64,000 nt of DNA from Branchiostoma lanceolatum (Eukaryota > Chordata > Leptocardii > Amphioxiformes > Branchiostomatidae), in NCBI RefSeq assembly GCF_035083965.1, contig NC_089724.1, positions 6,612,501 through 6,676,500 on the forward strand, given 5' to 3'. Within the stretch, counting starts at the first letter, position 1, and each line of letters opens with the position of its first letter. Below the pieces are notes generated by a model. It saw only the letters and a program-made list of their open reading frames with translations. It did no database searches and was not told where the DNA came from. Made by a program: the position numbers and the translations under genes. This document shows positions 46,952 to 59,105 of this stretch, in pieces.

Positions 46952-47796
46952 CAGGGGGGGAAATGATACCATCCCATGAACCCTCAATACACATCCAGTA
47001 ATACACACCCACAGATGGCTGACTATGGGCAAGAAGCATATAGACTTTTCATGTTGCCTTTGATATTGCAGCAACAGGTACAATTTGAGCATAAGATTTT
47101 CTTGTCTTGAACTGTCAAACGACTTAAGTAGTCCATGAGACTGTCTGACCTTTATAATTTGTGCACAACTTTCTCAATTGTGTCACAAACACTTGTGGAC
47201 CATTGTACAAATATTCACTACAAATTCTGTGTCCAAACTTGACCAAACTACAGTGTTTTTCTGAAAACACTGTTGATTGATAATACTATACTGCTTGTGC
47301 ATCAGAAAAAACAAAATGCACCAAAAAGCACCCATGGGAAAGTACAGAAAATCATATTTGATATTGTTTTTGTAATAATTGTAAACAAACATAATTTTCT
47401 GTACTTTTCCATGGGTGCTTTTTGGTGCATTTCGGTTTTTCTGATGCACAAGTAGTATGATATCATCAATCAACAGTGTTTTCAGAAAAACACTGTAGTT
47501 TGGTCAAGTTTGGACACAGAATTTGTGGTGAATGTTTGTACAATGGTCCGTAGGTGTTTGTGACACAATCTAGAAAGTTGTGCATAAATTACAAAGGTCA
47601 GGCAGTCTCATGGACTACTTTATAGTCTTTTGACAGTTCAAGAGAAGAAAATCTAATGCTCAAATTGTACATGTTGCTGCAATATCAAAGGCAACATGAC
47701 AAGTCTGTATACTTCTTGCCCACAGTCAGCCATCTGTGGGTGTGTATTACTGGATGTGTATTGAGGAATCATGGGATGGTATCAAATCTCCTCCTG
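46952..47796. mobile_element. 845-bp foldback element with ~400-bp inverted arms and 9-bp target-site duplication (MULE-like)
   Basis: Almost the whole element is inverted repeat: CAGG...GATACCATCCCATGA at the left, complement at the right, folding around 47370. The direct repeat AGTTACTGT flanks it at 46943-46951 and 47797-47805. Gene C keeps the empty site (CTCAAGTTACCGTGGAAC near 34885). Long inverted arms and a 9-bp duplication suggest a Mutator-like non-autonomous element. Confidence 0.9.
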
Positions 47797-47805
47797 AGTT
47801 ACTGT

Positions 47806-50439
47806 GGAACGCTTGAGGGTTCCAAGGTGGGAGGGGGGTAATTACTAAATTACATAATTAGCATCACACCTTGAAACGCTTCGAGGACACGCTTCTATTG
47901 TACAAGACAAAAAAAGGGAGGAGCATTTTCACGCTGAAATGAATAGATTTATAACAAGTGATAAATCCATACTATCTAATAGCGCTTAGAGCAGCCTGAC
48001 AGAACGACTCAAAGGTGGGAGCTGTCACAACCGTGCCAGGCAGGGCATTCCACTGGGAATGGTTACAATTATTCCAGATTGTGCACTCACCTTCATTTTG
48101 CTGAAAGGAACGACTATTCATGCATGCTTAATGTTTGCTGTTTGAATGAAACTGGACCTTTGCATCTTATCAATTCATCGGCATGAAATGTCTCTCCGAA
48201 GTAACAAATTCGCACCCCTCGATCTCCACTATTTAGTATATCCTATTGCAGAAAAGTCCACACCCTGGTGTAGGTTAATTTACACACCAAATATGGTCAC
48301 ACAGTAGATAAACAGAGAGCGGGTTTTGTGGATCTTGATAGGATAGTGTAGCCTCTACCTGGCCCCACGGGTCACGAAATAGACAGAAATAGATGTAGAT
48401 TACATGCCAGTGGAATTAGCTGGCCAAGGAGTACAGTTTGCGACCAATTTGTAGTATTTTTCCAGCAACCTGTAGAGACTAGAGTTATGCACACTTATGC
48501 ACAATTTTTTTTGGAACATAATCTTAGTAGATAGCCTTTTGTATTGTCGTCTAGCGCAAAAGGCCTGATATCCAGTGCTATAACCCTGACCCAAAACGCC
48601 TAACTCAATTACAGTCCATGCAATTGTTGCTGGTGTCACACAAATGTCTGGCAGACTGTAGCACTTTGCAATTTGTAGATTGATTATTATCCTATATGTG
48701 TCTCCAACACAGTAGGATTGGGCTGCCTAAAGCCAGATGTCAATCTAGGGAAAGTAATTGAGGTCATATCAATAAACAAGAAGTACCAAACAGAGAAGCA
48801 AGGTGCCTTGTGACCAAGTCCGATGTCTAGTGAAGAAATAGACATAACTCAACTGTAAATGCATTTAAGTTTGCATGGTTTCAATTTCATGGTAGGGAGA
48901 AAATAGAATGTTCGTGATGGTTTTAAGTTCGCGTCTGAGATAATTGTAGACAAGGGGGTACCGTAGGAGGGCAAAAACATTTCGCATTGATTTTAAGTTT
49001 GCAGGAAAAAGCTTACAGCGAAAACCGCGAACATAAGACTATTTCTGCATTTACAAATTACAGTATACCTTCTCCCTGCTGCCAAACTCTGTAACCAATA
49101 GAGAATGTGGTGCCATACGGCTACTTCAATGTGCTAAAGGTTGATGTAGAAAAAATTGTATAGTTCCAGATGCATTTTAGAGAGAGTAATTTTCCGAGCA
49201 CCACCGGGGATATGCACTCCTTTCTACTGTACTTCCAAAAATGCCTCAGGAGATTATTAAAATGGAGGCCAGGTCTGTTTGGTATATATGCAGGAACGCC
49301 ATGCTCCGTAGCTATTGGTAACATGTATTGGAAACAGGCGTGGTACTGTGTTAGCTGGAGATCATTTCTGTTTCAGATTGAAAAGGCTAAAAGCCAGTAT
49401 GACCAAATAGATTAGCTTCATATTCACCTTCAAAACTGTTACGAACGTGCACATTTATTGCTTTGCGCTTTAAGTACATGTATAGCAAGATGATGTCCTC
49501 CAACAATGTAGATAAGTTACTGTAAATGCAGAAATGTTCGCAGTGATTTTATGTTCACAGTTTTTGCTGTAAGCTCTTGGCAGTGAACTTAAAACCACCA
49601 CAGAATTTTTTTGCCCCCTTGTCCATTATTGTCTCAACAGCTAACTTAAAACCACCGCGAACACTCCATCTTCTTCCTACCATGAAATTTAAACCACGCA
49701 AACTTAAATGCATTTACAGTACCTTTAGTTGAAAAAAATCAAGGCTAGAAGTAGAATGATAGCAAGTTTGACAGAGACTGGTTTTTATACACCTGATTGG
49801 CAAAATCCATGTGTAAAGAAGCACCGCCCATCTTCAGAGTGGATATTAATTTACAATACATTAGCCAATTCTACATTGTGCGTTTCTCAGTGTTTGTAGG
49901 TCAGCCTTTATGTGTCTATCTGGAACAGATAGCTTAAATGAGACATATCGAGTCCTACCTGATCCACAGACACAAAGCCAGTTGTTGGTAGCTAAGCAGG
50001 CCTAGGTATCTCTCATTGTTCTGTATGGGGTCCTTTGTCCTCAGGGTGGCATCACCTGCCCTGGGATCAAGGACCTCAACGTGAGCAGTCACCGAACAAC
50101 CCAAACGGAATAATCGGTCTTTCTATTACCGGTAGTAATTGGTTCCCATTCACCGGAACCCGCCTAGTTCAGTGCTGTTCTTGTGTGGCCTTGAGTTGTT
50201 AGTCTTCTTTGAGTTTGGGTACATACTGGGCAAAAACAGTTGTGTCATTAACACTCTGAAAGAATTGAGAGTTCTCCCGTAGAAGTGAAAAAGTGCACAG
50301 TCTATTGAAGATGATGAGGAAAGGTACATATACTTATGAGTATGCATAGTTAGAGATGATGGGGTACATTGTATTTTAATGAGGAGTTTTTTTCTGTTCT
50401 GCCTTTTTTTATTTCAACTTTCTGTTACCTTCCTCTTGT
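47806..50439 (+). other. Remainder of gene D intron 1, left part
   Basis: Homologous to 34890-36640 of gene C. Contains two MITE-like repeats: 48849-49074 (ACTGTAAATGCATTTAAG at the left, TTTCTGCATTTAC at the right) and 49517-49723 (TACTGTAAATGCAGAAATG, GCATTTACAGTA). No coding feature is seen. Confidence 0.6.
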
Positions 50440-51320
50440 AGATTTACCCTGTATAATTCTCCTTTGTCTTTCCCATGGAGTCATGATATCTGGCTTGCGA
50501 TGGATGTTTCAAGAGCAAATATAGTGCTAGATTTGATTAGTTATTACAGTAATGTTGCCGACTTCTTGAATACACATGGCATTGATTGTTAGTAGACAAC
50601 GTTTCTCCTCTGTCGGTTAAAACTGTTCTGTTAACCAGTCAGGTCATACATGTCATTCATTGTTCTCCCCAATACACCATGCTTATGTATTCTAACTTGT
50701 ACATTTCCCCCCGCATGCACTGTAGGTCCAAGAAGCAGCTACAAGATGTCGCATAGTTCGTAGTACCCTTCTGTTATTTTTCTCTTGTACTGTTGTAGAT
50801 TTACCCGTATAATTCTCCTTGGTCTTTGTCATTGATTCATATGATAATTGCGATTTTTCTGGCTTCTGATGGATGTTTAAAGAGCAAAGATACAATGCTA
50901 CATTTGAATAGTTATTACAGTACTGTAATGTTGCCGACTTCTTGAATACACATAGAATTGTTAGTAGACAACATTTCCCTTCTATTAGTTTGTTCTGATA
51001 ACCCGTCAGTCCATGCATGTCTTTGCTCTCAGATGTCGCATAGGAGTACCCTTTGTTTTTTTTCCTCTTGTAGATTTACCGGATATAATTTTCCTTGGTC
51101 TTTGTCATTGACTCATGATACTTGCTACTGTTTAAAGAGCAAATATAGAATGCTACATTTTGATAGTTATTGAGCTCGAGTATGTCGCTGACTTGTTGAA
51201 TACACATATGGAATTGTTAACAGACGTTTCTGTCGGGTTTGCCCCGATACCTTACTAGTCGATACATGTCTTCGATCTTTCCTGTAGTACAGTACACTGT
51301 ACCTACATCCTAACTTGTAC
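50440..51320 (+). repeat. Three tandem copies of the exon 2 upstream unit with decoy start (gene D)
   Basis: The unit, of about 260-330 bp, starts near TAGATTTACC.TATAATTCTC and contains AAGAGCAAATATAG, GTTATTACAGTAATGTTGCC and AATACACATGG. Gene C has two units. The first D unit ends with a decoy splice site and MSHSS-stop frame (CACTGTAG|GTCCAAGAAGCAG, ATG at 50747). The second keeps only AGATGTCGCATAGGAG near 51030. Confidence 0.75.
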
Positions 51321-51324
51321 GTTA

Positions 51325-51640
51325 ACTAGTAGCGTGCGTAGTCCAGTGGTTAGTGATCTTGCCTCTGGAACTAGAAGCCCCGGGTTCGATCCCGGCTGTG
51401 TTGCTCACCCGACATGCACGCTACCGGAAAAGATCGCAGTCCTTAGGACGGGACTTTAAGCCGTGGTCCACTGTTCATTGTGCTATTCGAAAAGAGCTAG
51501 GGGAATTTCCCTGGTACAATGAACCTGTAAATACTGTACATAGCGTCTGTCTTCTTCTCTGTCACGACCAGTGGAAGATTAGCTCTTCAGTGAGCTAAAA
51601 CTGGATCGAGATTACTTTCCTTTTTTCCTTTTTACTTTCC
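51325..51640 (+). mobile_element. tRNA-derived SINE next to the 3' splice site of gene D exon 2
   Basis: The tRNA-like head has an A box (TAGTCCAGTGG, 51339-51349) and a B box (GGTTCGATCCC, about 51383-51393), followed by a body (GGACTTTAAGCCGTGGTCCA) and a T-rich tail (TTCCTTTTTTCCTTTTTAC) ending about 15 bases from the acceptor TTCTGTAG. Gene C lacks the insertion: there TAACTTGTAC-like sequence runs straight into CCCCGCATGTTCTGTAG. Confidence 0.85.
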
Positions 51641-51675
51641 CCGCATGTTCTGTAGGTCCAAGAAGGAGCAACAGC

Positions 51676-54600
51676 ATGTCGCATCGCAGAGATGCCGGTC
51701 CGATCGACTGCAAAGTCTACGTGGGTGACCTGGGTCAGTCTGGTACCAAGCACGAGTTGGAGCGGGCGTTCGGCGCCTTCGGCCCGCTGAGGAACGTCTG
51801 GGTTGCCCGCAACCCGGCGGGATTCGCTTTCGTAGAGTTTGAAGATCCACGCGACGCGAGAGATGCTGTTGACTCACTAGACGGACGGTAAGCTTGCTGG
51901 GATTCGAACGTCTGCTGTTTCAAGCAGTTCTTTTATGTTGTACATATGTAGGATATAGCATAAAAAAATCCATGGCAGTGAGGATTTTTGTTAATAGAGA
52001 ATTTATAGGATTTGGAAGAGACTGGGATCAAGAGGTACTGTAAATGCATGTTTGCATGGTTTTAATTTTGCGAAAGGTAGAAAATGAAGTGTTTGCCTTG
52101 CTTAGACACAAGCTAACACGACCCATTTCTGTCGTGCTCCAGGTATATCTGCGGCCGTCGCGTTCTAGTCGAGATGTCTCACGGTAAGAAGCGCTCGTCT
52201 CGATACCGTCCAGCACCCCCGCCCAGTTACCGCGGCGGCGGCGGTTACGATTACCCACAGCGCCGGCGATCACGGTGAGCCTCCAACTTCATTCTGTATA
52301 CCGACTAACCGATGTGTGCAAATGTTGCTTTTATATATATATTTGTGTATCTGTACCTTTCTGAAAGTGTTTTTACAAGATGTGCTATTTTTTTTATGTA
52401 ATCTCTCTTTATGTCATAGTAGACGTGAGTACTTTTCTTGAAGGACAAGTAAACAATTACTGTGAGAAGCAACATTGTGTGCCTCCAGTAAACCATGTAA
52501 AGGTCAAAACTGCTATGGTGTCATGCTTGCCCATGTAAACCTCCAAAGAATGTGACGAGAATAATTGGTTTGGCATAGATTATCCAGTCTATCCATGCAT
52601 GCCAAATTTTGTTTCACACTTCACTAAAATTCCTTTTTATCTTTTTATGTTTAAAACTAAGCGCTGGCATTCAGTTTTGTTGTTTTTACCCACTTAATGC
52701 AAGACTGTCTTGAATTAAAATACTTAAATCAAAAGTTTTCTAGGCCAAAGCAAGCACCATTTGCCAGTGTGTTTATAGTGTTTGTATGTAAAATTCTTGT
52801 CTTAGTAATGTAGTCAGCACATCTGTGACTTCAGTAGAAATAATTTCATGTCTTTCTCTGGGTAAGACCAGTAGTTGGTGATGCTTTGTGGGCAGGTTTT
52901 CTAGAATCCTCGATTATTAACTGTCCCAACAAAACCCCTTACAGAGTGGCCATCTTGCTTCTCCACCCCATCAGACTACATTAGCCAATCAGCTCAGCCC
53001 TTGGCAAGTCACATGACCGTCGCCATCCAATCAGCATTACCTGTCACCTCAACTACACCTTCAGCCCCTCCACCCAGCATGCCTTGCTGCAGCCCTTCTG
53101 GCCAATCACAAAACAGCACAAAGAAAGCGCCAGTCCCACCTTCTACAGCGCGGCCTCCTATACAGTCACAAAGCTCTTCTACTCTCCAGCCCCTCCAACC
53201 ACCAAACTCCGATAAGGATCGCCTTTCGTCGCAAGCCCCCTAGACCAACCCACGTCCTTACGCCGGCGTCTTTAAACAAAAGATACAACCACTACCAGCC
53301 AAACGACCAAAAATGTCGCCGCCTTCTCCGTCTACTGTCTGCAACACCCACCTTCCCCACCACATTTGAGCCACGTCCGTCTACTACCTCTGCAAAAAAC
53401 CCACCCGGGGGTTTCCACACGACAACTTGTCATTGGACGATGCTGTTTGGCTCCTCCACATCTTTCGACCAACCCTCCAATACCGCCTCGCCCGACTTAA
53501 CAACCCTGCCGCCTTTCTACTTTCAGCCTCTTGGGCCGGTGTAGGTTATCTGTTCTTGTCTCTAGACTTAGTATGTAGTTAGACACACATAGTTACTGCC
53601 ACTGCAACTTGAGAAACACAGCAGGTTTCACTGTTTCATTGAAAGCAATCATCCTAGATTGAGGTTTCGTCAACATATAGGGCTGGTATGAATTGCTTTC
53701 ACTGTCTCAAGTTTGTGGCAGTTTAACATATGTTTGATCATGCGTGCAAATCTGAAAAAAAGTATTCTGCTAAAAAGTCTTGGAAGAACTCACTGCTAAC
53801 AAAGAGAAACGTGATTCAACTTGTCTGATACAAGAATAGAGCTCTTTTGCAGTGTCGAAGGGATAGCTGTAATGTGCTGTAAGTTCCTGACATGTAGCTG
53901 CATGAAGGCTAAAAAAACTAACACTCTCTTGATTGCGTTTTATTTCCAAAGATGTTTACTGTGCCACAGTTTGTTGTAGCATACCAAGACATCATTTTGC
54001 CATATATTTCTGCTTTGAATTTACAGAAACTGCTTATTCTTCTTACCTTACTCTCTCAATTGTAGAATATTTCCATGTCTGCAAAAATTGCGTATTAGAT
54101 CAGATAGTAGTGCAGCAGTAATTTTCTGACATGGGTTTGCAGAGACTACCAGATTTAACATATGTAACATGAGTCCAAATCAAAATATCAGTTTTCTAAC
54201 GGTATCTGAAGTGACTGTCTTTTTCCTTTGTTGAGCAATTTAAAACATGCACTGAGTGGAACAATGGAATTGTTCAATGGTTTTGTCTGCCTAAAACTAA
54301 AAGACTGTTAGCTAGACATGAAAATTTGGCACAGCCAAAGACAAACTACCACATTGATTAATTTTATGAAAATTGTTTAAGCTATTTAAGATGACAATTT
54401 GATGGCAACTGTCTTGAAAAGTGTATCTTATTATAGAGGGTAGTACCTTAATTATAGGTGAAGGTAAGAAAAATATTTCTCAGAAATGGGGAAACTTAAT
54501 GTAGTAACCATCTTCATGATCACAATGTGATGGATGCCACGTCTTTTATGGAAATAAAGCTACTCACTAATTTTGTTGCCAGGACTAAGTAAAAACTTTT

Positions 54601-57600
54601 ACCCTCTCTTGACTTGTTCCACTATACCCTTGTAAAAACACCTTCTGTGTTGAACTTGTATGTTGAACGTTGTAACACTTGACGTAGATTGTCGTGTTGT
54701 TAGATAAACGTACATCTCAGAGACAGTCCGTGGTGATGACTTTCCAGTGCTGCTCTGGGAATCGAACCCAGCATGTCGACTCGAGCTGATGATAAGTATT
54801 TTTCCAAAACAGGTCCTTCTCGCCAGCGCCGCGCCGCCGCCAGTCCAGTCGAAGCCGCAGCAGGTAGTACTGAACCCGTACATGTTTGTTTGCAGTTTGA
54901 CAACCAATCACAAGACAATGAGTCGGACTAGAGCTGCCCTGTTGCCAATCTGATAACGTCTACATAAAGCTGTACGTAGATAGGACTCAATCGAAATGGG
55001 TTTGCGGATTCGATGGGGTGGTCTACAGGGGTGGGCTAGTGGGGTGGGCTACCTCAGCATCTACCCTTTCTGAGCCTCAAGGCTATGTATGGGGGTTTGG
55101 CCTCTTATGGAATTTCCTTGAAGAGGAACTGGGTCAAGCTGTGGGTGGGCTAGAGGGAAGGCAACAGCTGATCATATGGCAGGGGGGGGGGGGGTAGGTG
55201 GCAGCAATGAACTCCACCAAGACTGGTAGAAAAGCCATTTTTCATAAAGAAACTTCTAAGTACTCAGTATACAATAGGATGTAAGGGAAGAGGTACAAGG
55301 GGAAATAAACTGGAAGTTGGATAGGGCAGCTAGGGAATGAGAGAGCCTTTGTTTGACAGAATTCAAAACATATGTCTAACATTTAGACTGGAATGTACCT
55401 GAATGCATGTGCTTGTATACAATGTATTTGTGGTTATGTGTGTCAGTGTGCATGAACGTGGGTTGGAATGTTGTAAGTGTGTGTGTTTGTACAATGTATA
55501 GTGTTGCTTTTGTTGCTCATTTCTTTCGTGTAGCCACAATGCTTAACTGTCATGTTGGCCTGACTGAGCAGTAAAGGAACAGGGAACATGGCCCTCCATG
55601 TTTAAAAATCTAAAACTGGGGATAACAAACTCCTGCACGATGTAAATGTATGCTCATTGCCAACCTCCACCCCCCAATGTAGCATCCCCAAAGCAATATG
55701 ATCAGTTGCATTCCTTCCGGCCCACCCACACACCCACAGTGACCCATCTTTTCCATTCGATGCTAAACCCCCATGCATAGCCGTGAGGCCCAGAAAGGGT
55801 AGATGCTGAGGTAGCCTAGCCCACCCCTGTAGACCACCCCATCGAATCCGCAAACCCGAATCGAAATTCCTGGGAAGACGATAAACCGGATAGTGAGTGA
55901 GTGTGCCATTGATCTAGGAAAAAAAAGTTGCACCGAGAAGTCACTTTTCGTTCCCAAGTTTGCTACCTAGATTATCCCATTTTGTTCTTTTGGTATTAGA
56001 AGCTGAGAAATATTTCAGTACTGTCGTGACAGGGCAGCTTTTATGTCCAACCTTCTGACTGCACTGATCCAAGTCTCACATTCGTGCCTCAAGGCTTGAA
56101 ACACAAACTTTAACTTAAGTTACTCCATGCAAACAATTTGTGACAGGGGTGGACATAAGCATTCATACGTCTCGCACCTTTCATCTGAACACCGCTTCCC
56201 TGTAGTAATTGTTGCCGCTCTCATTTTGAAGACTTTACGTGACCACCCCTCCCTGAAACTTTTATTTTGAATACCCAGTAGCTTCCATTCAAAAGAGCAG
56301 AATTTGTTTTTGGTCTTTGTTAGAGAATACTCTAAATGCTTTCCAAGTTAGACATTCATCTGTGTTTAGAACCAGTGTTCAATTCCAGCCAGGTCTGTAT
56401 GATGAGCCTTGACGCATGAAATATAATTGGACACGATGCGTGATTCTTCTGAGCAACCTAATCTAACATCACTTCTAGGATATGGTTGGGATTTGAAGGT
56501 TTTGGTGTGTTGGTTTTCTTTTAACCTTGTATTTCAGCTGGGTGACAGGAGCCATTTTGCAGATTCTGTCTTCTGCTTGTTGATAGGGCAAAACTCAGTG
56601 TTGTCGTTTTTATTTACTAGTATCTGGTCCGTGTACGCAGGTCTCCCCGTGACAGGTCGCCGAGGGACAGGTCACCACGCGACAGCAGACGCAGGAGCCG
56701 TTCCCGCTCTCGTTCCCGCGACAGGAAGCACTCCAGGTCTCGTTCCCGGGATCACAGGTGAGCTGTCGCCGTTCATTTGTGGTGTCGCCCAGAAAATAAT
56801 GCATTTGGAAACAAAGCACATGCTGGTTTCACAATGATGGGATATTGGTGTTAACAGGCACAATACTTACATAAGAGTGTTAAGACACAAGACTTACATG
56901 AGACAGAAGACTTACATGAGACACAAGACTTTCATGAGACACAAGACGTACATAAGACACAAGACGTACATAAGACCCAAGACTTACATGAAAACAAAGG
57001 GCACACAGTCAAAAGCATCCTGTGACATTCAGAATGAGATTGCTGCTGGAACACCTGAGATAGTCCAATTAATTTGTTAATTTCCAAAACTTTTTATTGC
57101 GTATTAGGCCATGTTGATTAGATCATATGGATGACATCGTCTGGGAACCCCAAAACTAATGCAAGCGTGCGAATAAAAAAAGATTTTGCAAAAAAAAGTT
57201 GCCTTCATTATGAAATCTACGTGGCCAGGAAGGTTGAACAAATGACTAAGCACACAAAGAATGGTATACCGAATAATGGATTCTTCATTTTTGTTCTCTC
57301 ACATCTTCTTCTTTGACTTTGGCATTCTACGATTATATTAGCATCTGTTTTCTGAAATATCTTTTGCAACTTACCGTATATCTTTGCTCATTTTTTAGCT
57401 GCTTTGCACGATTTACAGTATGGATTTTTGGAAATGGACAAAAATCGATGCGCGCGTAGATGTCATCCATATAATCAAATCAACATGGCCATACAATCTA
57501 AAATGACTGGTAACAGTTTTGCATTGAACTAAAACAGAATTTTTGTTTCCCATAATCAGTCGCTCCGTCTCACCACTCAATAAGAGTCCACGAGGCAAGA

Positions 57601-57617
57601 GTCCAGGAGACGACTAG
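51676..57617 (+). CDS. SRSF3: SRSF3-type SR splicing factor, gene D
   Basis: Five coding exons: 51676-51887, 52143-52274, 54813-54863, 56641-56757, 57560-57617; all phase 2; 189 aa. The ATG exon starts at 51656. The RRM is the same as in gene C ([17 protein letters not shown]). Differences from C: VEMSHG for VELSHG, a shorter linker ([11 protein letters not shown]), and RDHR for RDRR before the last intron. It ends [10 protein letters not shown] with no zinc knuckle. By family a splicing and mRNA-export factor. Intron 1 is about 6.6 kb because of transposon insertions; its poison-exon candidate is at 52945-53544. The frame is intact, so it is not a pseudogene. Confidence 0.92.
52036..52097. 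repeat. Truncated MITE-like repeat in gene D intron 2
   Basis: TACTGTAAATGCATG, TTTGCATGGTTTTAATTTTGCG and AAAATGAAGTGTTTGC match the left half of the GTTCGCGGT family member at 35831-35945. Confidence 0.65.
52945..53544 (+). other. Conserved poison-exon candidate in gene D
   Basis: About 600 nt, near-identical to 38593-39191. Joined to exon 3 in phase 2, the frame stops at TAG (52982-52984) after 13 codons. Keeps the acceptor CCCCTTACAG, both CCAATCAGC words and the final CAGCCTCTTGGGCCGGTGTAG before GTTATC. Confidence 0.65.
54753..54772 (-). repeat. tRNA T-arm-like relic upstream of exon 4, gene D
   Basis: CTGGG-AATCGAA-CCCAG hairpin at the same spot as in C and B, ending 41 bases before the exon. 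Confidence 0.6.
54997..55858. mobile_element. 862-bp inverted-repeat transposon with 8-bp target-site duplication in gene D intron 4
   Basis: The ends are inverted copies (left TGGGTTTGCGGATTCGATGG; right CCATCGAATCCGCAAACCCG), continuing inward through TGGTCTACAGGGGTGGGCTA. The flanks are AATCGAAA on both sides (54989-54996 and 55859-55866). Gene C has the uninterrupted CTCAATAGAAATTCC. An 8-bp duplication points to a hAT-like element; it is non-autonomous. Confidence 0.9.
56881..56998. repeat. 18-bp minisatellite in gene D intron 5
   Basis: About six copies of a unit ACACAAGACTTACATGAG or close variants. Gene C has a single equivalent unit (near 41460), so the array expanded after duplication. 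The open reading through it is a by-product of the 18-bp period. Confidence 0.9.
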
Positions 57618-59105
57618 ATCCACCAGTTGCCACGCTTCAGGGTGACCTCTGACTCACCAGCCTTCCCACAATCCACCGAGGGTCCTGAATGGCACAAACT
57701 ACTCGTAATGTTTAAGTCTGGAGTCAGTCCTTTTATCTGTTCCCACCCTAGCAGTGACATATGCAATTTTTTTTGTTCTTTTACCTTTATTTTAGCTGTG
57801 TAAGTGAAAACTCAATGGGACCTTTTTGTGTTAGGGCTTCTGTTGTAGGAGTAGCTTAAAGGTATACGTCATACAATGCAAAAATGTAGAGCATCCATTG
57901 CTAAACATGTCAAGAAGATCTTTTGCTTGTAGCTCACTGTTCGTGTTGTAAGTCATAGTACCCCAGTTTGTTTTGTATCGCTGTTAGAGAATCCAGGAGT
58001 CTGCATATATTTTGTTCGTAGGTGAAGACATTAAAAGGTGTGCGGTTGGAATAGTAAAACATGATATAAATTCAATTGTAACTGCCCTGTATGTACTCTG
58101 CACTGTTGTGTGAGATATTTTTATGTACTGCTTATGTTAACTGTGTCGCTCTTTGGAATTTTTTTTCTAGAACACACCATTTAATCAACATATTAATAGA
58201 TGCATCGCAAAATCGTCATCAAACTTTGTCTTGTCGCTCACCGAACAATAGTCGTGTTGTAATTTCTTTAGCTACGTGATTTTATGCTTACGTTCCAACC
58301 ACGAACCTGCGTGTGATTGTGCCAACATGGGTGCCTCTGGAGTAGGTGTGTCAGGGATTCTCACCTTTCATATAGAGTCTTATCAGTTTACAACAGTCTG
58401 TCACAAGTGCACACTATAAAGAAATTCTCATCACTTGGTTCTGCGATTTGCAGTGTTAGAAGGGCGACTGGGGAAGGAAACGGAATACAGCTGTATAATA
58501 TTTAATAACACATAGTTCATATGTGCTGTTCTTGAAAAATAATAATTCCATTCCTTCATGTAACTTTGTCTTTAACAGCTGCCTAAAATGCTGCTATTGT
58601 CATCAGAAACAAAGCAATGTTTCCTTGTCACAGTTGCAAAGTTTTGGCCTTCGGACTCTAACTAAATCATTGACTTGGTATGGTGTCGTAGTCCCCGACA
58701 TACCTACGCAGAGGCAAGGACAGTCAGTGAAAAGGCTTGCTTGTGTACATGTGCATATTGTGACATTATTTTGATAATCAGTGGTGAGTTCAGGTCAAGG
58801 TTCAGGAACAGTAATTTGGTTAATGATGTTAACGATTGTCTATTCCATGATTGTATAATGATGATTAGTATCACCAATAATTGTACTCATAGCCATGGTG
58901 GGGCTTTAAGAAATAACAAGTTTTACCTCCCCCCTGTGGTGGTCTAGTTTACACACTAGATCTAATTGGTTGGGGCCTAAATCAGTAAGGGGAAGGTTAC
59001 GTTTGTTGTTAAAAGTGAAAGTAGTAGTCCACCAAAGAGAGGAACCCTACCATTGCTTGTATTGTCAATGTATCTTTGGAGAAAATAAAAGTTATTACAT
59101 TTCTA
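57618..59105 (+). other. 3' UTR of gene D
   Basis: Homologous to the gene C 3' UTR throughout; AATAAA at 59084-59089. Similarity to C fades shortly afterwards (about 59190), which marks the edge of the duplicated segment. Confidence 0.65.

Noticed and set aside
47183-47473. Two similar open frames on opposite strands
   Set aside because: They are the two arms of the foldback element at 46952-47796 and mirror each other.
51330-51420. Possible tRNA gene with good A and B boxes
   Set aside because: The cloverleaf stems do not pair well, and a long body with a T-rich tail follows, so it is a tRNA-derived SINE. The same holds for about 5000-5080 on the minus strand.
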